64,000 bases of DNA from an uncultured Lachnospiraceae bacterium (lineage in GTDB: Bacteria > Bacillota > Clostridia > Lachnospirales > Lachnospiraceae), in NCBI GenBank assembly GCA_910577175.1, contig CAJTLU010000012.1, positions 55,966 through 119,965 of the forward strand, in the 5' to 3' direction. Both the position numbers and the translations under genes were made by a program. Numbering within the stretch: position 1 is the first letter of the stretch; the number at the start of each line of letters is the position of its first letter. The notes under the pieces are model-generated. The model did no database searches. It was not told the origin of the DNA and worked only from the letters and a program-made list of their open reading frames with translations. Below are positions 16,651 through 22,874 of this stretch, in pieces.

Positions 16651-17361
16651 ATGCGGTTTACGGCAATTGATATAGAGACAACCGGGCTTTCGCCAAAGAA
16701 GGAAAAAATCATTGAAATCGGCGCGGTAAGGTATGAAGACGGGGTGCGGACGGCGGAATTTTCCACCCTGGTGCATCTGCAGAATGCAGAGCTGCCGGAG
16801 CGGATTACGGCATTGACAGGAATTACGGAAGAAATGTTAAAGGATGCGCCGAAAGAGACAGATGCAATGCGCTCCCTGCTGCATTTTTTAGATGGAGAAC
16901 AGGTTCTGCTCGGACATAATATACCATTTGACTATAGCTTTTTAAAGGCGGCGGCGGAACGTATGGGGGAAGTGTTCGAATATCAGGGAATTGATACCCT
17001 GGCGCTGGCAAGGCAGTGCAGACCGGAGCTGCAAAGCAGGACGCTGACGGCAATGTGCGAAGAATATGCAATTACAACTGAGTGTGCCCACCGGGCAGAG
17101 GAGGATGCCGTAGCAGCAGCGAAGCTATACTTTCATTTGTGGGAACGTTTTTCAGAAACGCATGCGGCGCATTTCCTGCCAAGACCGTTAGAGTACCGGC
17201 CGAAAAAGGCAGAACCGGCAACAAAGCGGCAGTGCAGCTATCTGAAGGCACTGATTGACGCCCATGAGCCTGCACTTGTGCCCGATTATGAGAACCTGAC
17301 CAAAAGTGAAGCCTCCCGGCTGATTGATAAGCTTCTATCAAAATACGGACGAAGCATATAA
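16651..17361 (+). CDS. DEDDh 3'-5' exonuclease (DnaQ/PolC epsilon-like)
   Basis: A 236-residue protein. Exo I motif FTAIDIETTGLSP gives the first Asp and Glu, Exo II is GHNIPFDYSFLK, and Exo III is HRAEEDAVAAAKLY with the His-x4-Asp of DEDDh enzymes. These residues bind two metals and hydrolyse single-stranded DNA or RNA ends. Residues ~195-236 (KRQCSYLKALID and LTKSEASRLIDKLLSKYG) form a small C-terminal helical domain seen in free-standing DnaQ-like proteins. It starts two bases after nth, suggesting a shared role in DNA repair. Confidence 0.9.
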   Translation: MRFTAIDIETTGLSPKKEKIIEIGAVRYEDGVRTAEFSTLVHLQNAELPERITALTGITEEMLKDAPKETDAMRSLLHFLDGEQVLLGHNIPFDYSFLKAAAERMGEVFEYQGIDTLALARQCRPELQSRTLTAMCEEYAITTECAHRAEEDAVAAAKLYFHLWERFSETHAAHFLPRPLEYRPKKAEPATKRQCSYLKALIDAHEPALVPDYENLTKSEASRLIDKLLSKYGRSI

Positions 17362-17422
17362 AGCGGAAGGCTTTTGTGTATGGTGCAGCCTGCGGACAGG
17401 ACAGAAGCGACAGCTCTTTGGA

Positions 17423-18181
17423 CTACCGGGACTCCGTCCGCTCCAGTATCCGGTCTAAGTCTCTCAGAATCGATGGTTTCATCAGGGTAGAGAGCTGTTC
17501 TGCGGATTCCCGTAATGCGGAGATTTTCTGAAGCTCACCGGTTTTCTCGTAAAGTGAGGCAAGCAGAGTATAGGTGCCTGCAATGTCTGAACCGATGCTG
17601 ACGGCATAAGACAGAACCGTGACGGCGTCTTCCGGCTCTCCGGCGGAGACTAACAGCGTACCCCATTTTTGCAGGGCGCATATCAGCGCCGTAAAGTTCT
17701 GGTCGCAGGCGCTAAGCGGTTCAAGGTTTGCCGTGCCGTAGGTAAAGCGCAGGTCCGTATTTGAGATACCGGACAAATTCAGGATTTTGCCTTTGGAGAG
17801 CGCACAAATGGTATATTCGGTATCAGCCAGCTCTTCGGAAAGTGGAGCGCTGTATTCCGGTGAAAAGGAATAGGCACTCTCTTGTACCGCCTCCGGAAGC
17901 GCAGAAGAGCTGTCTCCGGTATCAGGAACTGCGGAAAGTTCCTGGGCTTCCGGGGAAAGCCGTACTGGTTCGCCCGGACCAGGAGTAAAGAAGCGGAACG
18001 GGAGCGAGGCATACGGAATTACAAGGTAGTCCAGGGAGGAGATGTCCTTTCTGGGAATGAACTGGGATTCCCGCTCCCGGCGCCAGAACTCTTCGGAAGC
18101 GCTTTTTGTATTTTTCTGGCGGGACTTGCCAAAATGCATAAAAACCAGTATAATAAGTGTCAAACCAAATAAAACAAACAT
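17423..18181 (-). CDS. Membrane-anchored protein with TPR-like C-terminus, unknown function
   Basis: A 252-residue protein on the minus strand. Residues 1-18 (MFVLFGLTLIILVFMHFG) form a membrane anchor; a polar region and a segment with SSLDYLVIPYASLPF follow. Residues ~120-250 are helical, with pairs such as NFTALICALQKWGTLLVSAGEPEDAV that look like tetratricopeptide units. I chose the start at 18181 because a Lys/Gly-rich RBS (GAAAGG) precedes it and the protein then begins with the anchor; a longer in-frame start exists at 18304 but overlaps the divergent gene. The family is not recognised. Confidence 0.6.
   Translation of the reverse strand: MFVLFGLTLIILVFMHFGKSRQKNTKSASEEFWRRERESQFIPRKDISSLDYLVIPYASLPFRFFTPGPGEPVRLSPEAQELSAVPDTGDSSSALPEAVQESAYSFSPEYSAPLSEELADTEYTICALSKGKILNLSGISNTDLRFTYGTANLEPLSACDQNFTALICALQKWGTLLVSAGEPEDAVTVLSYAVSIGSDIAGTYTLLASLYEKTGELQKISALRESAEQLSTLMKPSILRDLDRILERTESR
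18126..18154 (+). promoter_or_regulatory. Sigma-A promoter of the 32-residue membrane peptide
   Basis: TTGCCA at 18126-18131, 17-base spacer, perfect TATAAT at 18149-18154. It lies inside the 5' end of the gene on the opposite strand. Confidence 0.75.
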
Positions 18182-18215
18182 TTTATCACAACCTTTCAGG
18201 AAAAGAGGTGTATTT

Positions 18216-18314
18216 ATGTATAACAAAAAAACAAAAAAAATTATTGCGGCGGTAATTGCCGGAATTTTGATATTAACAATGATTATTCCGTTATTTGCTT
18301 CCATGCTCCGGTAA
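18216..18314 (+). CDS. 32-residue single-span membrane peptide
   Basis: Begins MYNKKTKKIIAAV and continues as one hydrophobic helix ending FASMLR: a Lys-rich cytoplasmic start and one transmembrane span. RBS AAGAGG is 8 bases before the ATG. It has its own sigma-A promoter (18126-18154) and a perfect 11-bp hairpin after the stop, so it looks like a complete small transcription unit and not a random frame. Function unknown; tiny membrane proteins like this can be regulators of larger membrane proteins or type I toxins, but nothing here decides. Confidence 0.6.
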   Translation: MYNKKTKKIIAAVIAGILILTMIIPLFASMLR

Positions 18315-18327
18315 ATGCAGTATCCAT

Positions 18328-18362
18328 CTGAGGAAGCGCTGATAAAATCGCCGCTTCCTCAG
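18328..18362 (+). terminator. Hairpin after the 32-residue peptide gene
   Basis: CTGAGGAAGCG (18328-18338) pairs perfectly with CGCTTCCTCAG (18352-18362). No T-run follows, so termination efficiency is uncertain. From here to 18544 I see no gene. Confidence 0.5.
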
Positions 18363-18544
18363 AGCCTCTGGCGGATGCACACGGATTTGCCACAGAATAT
18401 GCTGCTTCGCAGCGTAAATCCGGTGTGGGAACCCAGGTCTGCCTTGTGTTTATCTATAAAACAATTTTGTATACTCCGTTTGTGTATCTGCGATATTATA
18501 CAAAAACTAATTCTCCTATTTTTTTGTAGATTGCAACATGCTTT

Positions 18545-18685
18545 TCACAAATAACCATCAATATTCATTACGACCAGATTGCCCTCGCCGTTTTTGGTGA
18601 TATAAATCGGCTCTTTCGTGTTTTTCGCTAAGTCTGAGATTACGCCATATTCATTTCTTAAGGCTGCAGATGCCTTTATTATCAT
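18545..18685 (-). pseudogene. Truncated Phd/YefM-type antitoxin
   Basis: A 46-codon frame on the minus strand reads MIIKASAALRNEYGVISDLA and continues through KEPIYITKNGEGNLVVMNID to GYL-stop. This is the N-terminal DNA-binding half of a Phd/YefM antitoxin (the LRN/DLA helix, then PIYITKNG-G--VVM). Intact members have about 80-90 residues, with a C-terminal toxin-binding tail that is absent here, and no RelE/Doc/ParE-like toxin is found on either side. GGGGGG lies just before the ATG. It may still bind its operator. I call it a remnant, but a mini-antitoxin is possible. Confidence 0.7.
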
Positions 18686-18710
18686 TGCAATCCCCCCATA
18701 TCATTTTTAC

Positions 18711-18724
18711 GATATAATTATATC
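18711..18724. promoter_or_regulatory. Palindromic operator/-10 region of the antitoxin remnant
   Basis: GATATAATTATATC is a perfect 14-base palindrome containing TATAAT on both strands, 25 bases upstream of the antitoxin start. Phd/YefM proteins repress their own promoters through such A/T-rich palindromes. Confidence 0.55.
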
Positions 18725-18851
18725 ATGGGTTTTTTATGCTGTAAATAGTATTCCATTAGAGATTTTGTTTGACAAAGAGGGAGAGAATAGCGGCGCTTGT
18801 TCCTATCATATAGTAAATAGTAAAGGGAAAGATGTTGGTTCCGGAGGGCGT

Positions 18852-20219
18852 ATGGCGAGGAAGCTTCTGGGATGGTTTCTTTTGGGCGGTATGGTTCTCT
18901 TTCTGGCTGTTATGGCAGCGGGAAGCGTGATTAAAATAAATTGCAGCGGGCGGATTGCTCCCGGTGTATGGCTTTTCGGAGAGGACTTTTCCGGGATGAG
19001 CCGGGCAGAAGCGGAGACGGCGGTGGCGGAGGGTGTGCCGGAGGTACGCTTAGAGCTGAGCTGTCCGATTCTTCCCGAAATGCGTGCGGAGGCGGAAGAA
19101 AAAATACGGCAGGCAGGGTATGATATGAGAAATGACATTTCTGTAAGAATCAACGGGAATGAATGGTGTCTGACCGCGAAAGTACCTATGATAAAAGTGC
19201 TTACCGAGGAAACCATGGAACGTCTGGTTGCCTGCAGCGAAGAGGTGACGATGTGGGAATGGCTTTATGCGGCAGTGTTCAGACGCCCGCTTTATATCCG
19301 GCAGTCAGAAGCGGCATTTGCGTGGGAGGAGGAGCGCTTTTTGGAGCTGCTTTCTGTCTGTGCGGAGCTGTTAGGGCGCGAAAAGCAGGAGGCGGCTGTT
19401 GAATGGAACGACGGGACGATTCTTGTCCGAGAGAGCCGGACCGGTTTCCGGATTGATACCGGAAAAATAAAAGAGGAAGCAGAAGGCGTATTTGCGCAGG
19501 TACTTGAAAAAATAGAGTGTACGCCGGCAAAAGGGGTAGTCGTCCGGATATCGCTTGGCGGTACGGCTGTGATGCCCGGACTTTCCACGGCAAAGGCAAA
19601 AAAATGTGATACGAAGATTGCCGAATTTACGACATGGTATCAGGGAGCCGGGAGCGGAAGGGCACAGAATATAGCTGCCGGGGCAAGTCATCTGAATCAG
19701 TGCGTAATTCTGCCGCAAGAGGAATTTTCTACCGCGGAAGCGCTGATGCCCTTTACGGAGGGAAATGGCTATACGGCAGGAGGTACTTATGTAAACGGGG
19801 CACTTTCGGAAAGTATTGGCGGCGGTGTGTGCCAGCTCTCCACAACCTTGTACAATGCCCTGCTCCGGACAAAGCTTATGATTACTGAGCGTTATGCCCA
19901 TTCGATGCCGGTAGGCTATATTCCGCCGGGGCAGGATGCCGCCATTGCAGGGGACTATAAGGATTTAAAGTTTAAAAATACGACAGACGCACCGGTGCTT
20001 CTTCTTTGCGAGGCAACGGGAGAGGAAGTAAAGGTTACACTGTATGGGACGGCGGAGGCGGTACGTCCGGATGTGAAAATGGAAAGTGTGATTGTGGAAG
20101 AAAACGAAAACGGAATGACAGTAGAGGTATACCGTCTGGAACAGACGGAAGAGGGACTCCTCTCACGGGAGCTGGTCAGCCTGAATAAGTACCTGTACTT
20201 AAAAAAGGAAAACAGATAA
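18852..20219 (+). CDS. VanW family protein
   Basis: A 455-residue exported protein: one N-terminal membrane segment (WFLLGGMVLFLAVMAAG), a middle region (~35-260) resembling the peptidoglycan-binding PG_binding_4 repeat (GVWLFGEDFSGMSRAEAE), and a C-terminal VanW domain with FSTAEALMPFTEGNGY, GGGVCQLSTTLYNALLR and YAHSMPVGYIPPGQDAAI. VanW-like proteins are common cell-wall proteins in Gram-positives; their biochemical role is not settled and they do not imply vancomycin resistance. The ATG at 18852 follows GGAGGG and puts the membrane segment at the N-terminus; an upstream in-frame extension is not credible. Confidence 0.88.
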   Translation: MARKLLGWFLLGGMVLFLAVMAAGSVIKINCSGRIAPGVWLFGEDFSGMSRAEAETAVAEGVPEVRLELSCPILPEMRAEAEEKIRQAGYDMRNDISVRINGNEWCLTAKVPMIKVLTEETMERLVACSEEVTMWEWLYAAVFRRPLYIRQSEAAFAWEEERFLELLSVCAELLGREKQEAAVEWNDGTILVRESRTGFRIDTGKIKEEAEGVFAQVLEKIECTPAKGVVVRISLGGTAVMPGLSTAKAKKCDTKIAEFTTWYQGAGSGRAQNIAAGASHLNQCVILPQEEFSTAEALMPFTEGNGYTAGGTYVNGALSESIGGGVCQLSTTLYNALLRTKLMITERYAHSMPVGYIPPGQDAAIAGDYKDLKFKNTTDAPVLLLCEATGEEVKVTLYGTAEAVRPDVKMESVIVEENENGMTVEVYRLEQTEEGLLSRELVSLNKYLYLKKENR

Positions 20220-20261
20220 TAAAACGATAAAAAACTTTGCAAAAATTTTTCCACTTTGCTC

Positions 20262-20289
20262 TAAAGTTTCTTTTTGGCACATCCGATAT
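20262..20289 (+). promoter_or_regulatory. Sigma-28 (SigD) promoter of flagellin
   Basis: TAAAGTTT at 20262-20269 and TCCGATAT at 20282-20289 match the flagellar consensus TAAAGTTT then GCCGATAA/T, with a 12-base gap between octamers instead of 11. Confidence 0.8.
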
Positions 20290-20405
20290 AGTAGGTGTAA
20301 GGACAAAACACTTGTCCGGCAGGGGTCGACAGACTTCCCTGTAAGGCAGAGACTCAAATCCTAGGTGAGTTACCTGCCAAGACAAACAACTCAGGATTAA
20401 AGCGA

Positions 20406-20421
20406 CCCGAAAGGATTCGGG
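20406..20421 (+). promoter_or_regulatory. CsrA-type binding hairpin in the flagellin leader
   Basis: CCCGAA pairs with TTCGGG around the loop AGGA, the classic presentation of a CsrA GGA site. A second GGA lies in the AAGGAGG Shine-Dalgarno at 20461-20467. This is the two-site layout of hag leaders controlled by CsrA and FliW in Bacillus. Confidence 0.6.
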
Positions 20422-20475
20422 GAGCTTCATCCCTCATAATGAGCGGATGGAATCAATATAAGGAGGTATAATTTT

Positions 20476-22110
20476 ATGAGTATGGTAGTTCAACACAACA
20501 TGCAGGCAATGAATGCCAACAGACAGTTAGGAATCGCAACAGGTGCATTAAGCAAGTCCACAGAGAAGCTTTCTTCCGGTTACAGAATCAACCGTGCAGC
20601 AGATGATGCAGCAGGTCTTGCAATTTCCGAGAAGATGAGAAGCCAGATCAGAGGTCTGAATCAGGCTTCCACCAATGCACAGGACGGTATTTCTCTTATC
20701 CAGACCGCTGAGGGTGCTCTGAATGAGTCCCACTCCATTCTTCAGAGAATGAGAGAGCTTGCTGTACAGGCAGCCAACGGAACCGAGACTGATGAAGACC
20801 GTTCCAACCTTCAGGATGAGGTTGCTCAGCTTCAGGAAGAGTTAGACCGTATCGCTGAGACCACCGAGTTCAACACCATGAAGCTGTTAGATGGTTCTTT
20901 CAGCGGCAATTCCGCAAGTAAGACCGGTTCTGGCCCGAAGTATGGTGCATATGACGGTGAGATTGGTGCGTTCGTTACTTCTGATGTAGTAGGTGTTACG
21001 GTAGCAACCAATACCGCAGCAACCGCAGGCGGTGAGTCTGCAGTTTGGGATGCAGCAGGTACGACGTTAACCCTGAATCTTGCAGCAAATAAGACCTATT
21101 CCCAGAATGAAATCGATGCTTTAATTAAGAATGCAAAGCAGGAGGATTCCAACGCAACCAATAGCCCGGCAAATGTTACCGTTAAGTTTGCAAACGGCGT
21201 TTATACGGCTGCTGGCGATACCACTGGTCAGGCAACTGTTGCAGGCGTAAAGGCAGAGAAGAAGGATCAGGCTATTACGGACTTCGCTACCTTAGGTGTA
21301 GGCGCAGACAAGATTAGCATTACTGCAAATAAGTACGGCGCAGACATGAACATTACGATTGACATTACCTTTGATGCAGAAGAGGGTAAGGAAGAGGCAA
21401 CGTTAGCTACCGCACCGGTATACGATATGACCGGAGCTGATATTGCTGGTGCTATCACGAAGAATGCTGGTTATGAGTTAAAGCTTCAGACTGGTAAGGA
21501 GTACACTGCACAGGATATCGAAGATATTCTTAAGAAGGCAGGCATTGATGTTTCCGTTACGCTGAGCGGCAATACCCCGGATGAGCCGAACACCATTATG
21601 ATGACGAGCAAAGATGCAGGTAAGACTACAGTTACCTTAGCAGGTGGTACAGGACTTGGCGATGAGGATGCATTCTTTACCCAGCCGAAGTATGACACTG
21701 GTTCCGCAACTGGCGGCATGAAGCTGCAGGTTGGTGCAAACGAGGGTCAGACCATCAGCTTTAACATTGATAACATGGGCGCTGCTGCTCTTGGCGTAAA
21801 TGGTACGAATGTACGTATTGATGAGCAGGATAAGGCTTCTGCTTCTATCTCTGCAATCGACAAGGCAATCGGTAAGGTTTCCAAGCAGCGTTCCGCACTC
21901 GGTGCTGTTCAGAACCGTCTGGAGCACACCATTGCAAACCTCGATACCGCAGCTGAGAACCTGCAGACCGCAGAGTCTCGTATCCGTGATATCGACATGG
22001 CTAAGGAAATGGTTGAGTACAGCAAGAACAACATTCTGTCTCAGGCATCCCAGTCCATGCTGGCTCAGGCTAACCAGTCTAACCAGGGCGTTCTTTCCTT
22101 ACTTGGCTAA
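20476..22110 (+). CDS. hag: Flagellin
   Basis: A 544-residue flagellin. The conserved N-terminal D0/D1 part (residues ~1-145) includes MVVQHNMQAMNANRQLG, SSGYRINRAADDAAGLAIS and the TLR5-facing LQRMRELAVQAANG. The C-terminal D1/D0 part (~460-544) includes QTAESRIRDIDMAKEMVEYS and ends QGVLSLLG. The central ~300 residues are a variable, Ala/Thr/Gly/Lys-rich surface domain, likely glycosylated through Ser/Thr (inference). It is exported by the flagellar system and polymerises into the filament. RBS AAGGAGG. Strong codon bias toward a few codons separates it from neighbours, as expected for a highly expressed gene. It is monocistronic. Confidence 0.96.
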   Translation: MSMVVQHNMQAMNANRQLGIATGALSKSTEKLSSGYRINRAADDAAGLAISEKMRSQIRGLNQASTNAQDGISLIQTAEGALNESHSILQRMRELAVQAANGTETDEDRSNLQDEVAQLQEELDRIAETTEFNTMKLLDGSFSGNSASKTGSGPKYGAYDGEIGAFVTSDVVGVTVATNTAATAGGESAVWDAAGTTLTLNLAANKTYSQNEIDALIKNAKQEDSNATNSPANVTVKFANGVYTAAGDTTGQATVAGVKAEKKDQAITDFATLGVGADKISITANKYGADMNITIDITFDAEEGKEEATLATAPVYDMTGADIAGAITKNAGYELKLQTGKEYTAQDIEDILKKAGIDVSVTLSGNTPDEPNTIMMTSKDAGKTTVTLAGGTGLGDEDAFFTQPKYDTGSATGGMKLQVGANEGQTISFNIDNMGAAALGVNGTNVRIDEQDKASASISAIDKAIGKVSKQRSALGAVQNRLEHTIANLDTAAENLQTAESRIRDIDMAKEMVEYSKNNILSQASQSMLAQANQSNQGVLSLLG

Positions 22111-22153
22111 TTGCCTCGCAGGACAACGAATACGCATAATTTGCTTTTTTGAA

Positions 22154-22187
22154 GGGGGCGCGCACCTAGGAGTGCGCCCCCTTTTTT
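22154..22187 (+). terminator. Terminator of flagellin
   Basis: GGGGGCGC (22154-22161) pairs with GCGCCCCC (22174-22181), with further inner pairing, followed by TTTTTT. Confidence 0.92.
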
Positions 22188-22247
22188 CGTGCAGGCAAAG
22201 CGAGCATTTTGGCAGTTTTGGAAGCTTGCTTTGCCTGCACGAAAAAA
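22182..22247. repeat. Intergenic palindromic repeat element, copy 2
   Basis: TTTTTT, then CGTGCAGGCAAAGCGAGC (22188-22205), an 18-base loop, then GCTTGCTTTGCCTGCACG (22224-22241) and AAAAAA. The stem has 17 of 18 matches plus six T-A pairs. The left arm matches copy 1 at 5869 and again sits directly on a terminator T-run. It could also stop leftward transcription. Confidence 0.7.
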
Positions 22248-22304
22248 TATATTTCTGCGAGGTAGAAGACACTCTGCAAAGGGTGCGGGAGTTTAAGATT
22301 TTTC

Positions 22305-22333
22305 TTGCCTTTTTCCCGAAATCATGCTATCCT
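22305..22333 (+). promoter_or_regulatory. Promoter of the sugar/glycosyltransferase operon
   Basis: TTGCCT at 22305-22310, 17-base spacer, TATCCT at 22328-22333 with an extended TG (TGCTATCCT). Confidence 0.55.
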
Positions 22334-22339
22334 AAATGC

Positions 22340-22559
22340 AAAGCATATTTTCTTTTTTCAGATACAGGGGTTCCTCCCTGTATTCTCTATCCAAGTCTTA
22401 ACAGGCGGTGAAAGAGTCATAAGTAAAACATAGATTACAATATCCTGACCCTTTTTATGTCCGTTTCTTTTAGAAAATTCATGCTTTCCCATTCATTTAT
22501 TTAAGCAGGAGTTTTCTAAAAGACCAGAGAGACTCCTGACTATTACTACAGGAGGATTC
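22340..22559 (+). other. Structured leader RNA with alternative pairings
   Basis: About 220 bases between promoter and first start codon. Hairpin 1: ATACAGGG (22362-22369) with CCCTGTAT (22376-22383). Stem 2: TCTTTTAGAAAA (22466-22477) with TTTTCTAAAAGA (22512-22523), 12 of 12. CTCCTG (22533-22538) can pair with CAGGAG at 22506-22511 or with the Shine-Dalgarno CAGGAG at 22549-22554, so the two states exclude each other. This is the layout of a translational riboswitch or other RNA sensor; no known class was recognised. Confidence 0.5.
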
Positions 22560-22874
22560 ATGGGAGACAGACAAGAAAAGAAAACCAGCCGGAATAGCAA
22601 AGAACGTCCGGGCAGGAAAGCCGGGCAGAAAAGGCTGTTCCAGTGGCATCCTGCATTCTTTGCAGGGCTGCTATACTGGCAGAGGAAGACTTCTGAAAAT
22701 GGTGGAAGAAAAAGTGTCAGAGAAGATAGAAGAACAGAAAAAACTGGCGGAAGGAAGCGGAAGGTCTTTAAAGACAGGACAGTATATAGAAGGAGGACTT
22801 GGCATGAATGGCAGTACACGTCCGGTATTGAGTATTTCGATGCTGGTATCCAATGGCCGGAGGGATACGATTGA
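22560..22874 (+). CDS. Possible Arg/Lys-rich leader ORF overlapping the glycosyltransferase start
   Basis: A 104-residue frame with an excellent RBS (ACAGGAGGATTC then ATG) but unusual composition (MGDRQEKKTSRNSKERPGRK, then many R/K and W). It overlaps the glycosyltransferase reading frame by 71 bases in a different frame. It resembles no family I know. It could be a real small protein, a coupling leader, or the site where translation first loads. The sequestered RBS makes it more than a chance frame. Confidence 0.3.
   Translation: MGDRQEKKTSRNSKERPGRKAGQKRLFQWHPAFFAGLLYWQRKTSENGGRKSVREDRRTEKTGGRKRKVFKDRTVYRRRTWHEWQYTSGIEYFDAGIQWPEGYD

Noticed and set aside
18315..18554. A 79-codon frame after the 32-residue peptide gene
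   Set aside because: It begins right after the stop, covers the hairpin and has no RBS; composition looks non-coding.
18852..20219. VanW gene as a sign of vancomycin resistance
   Set aside because: No vanH, vanA/B or vanX relatives are near; VanW domains are widespread in clostridia without resistance.
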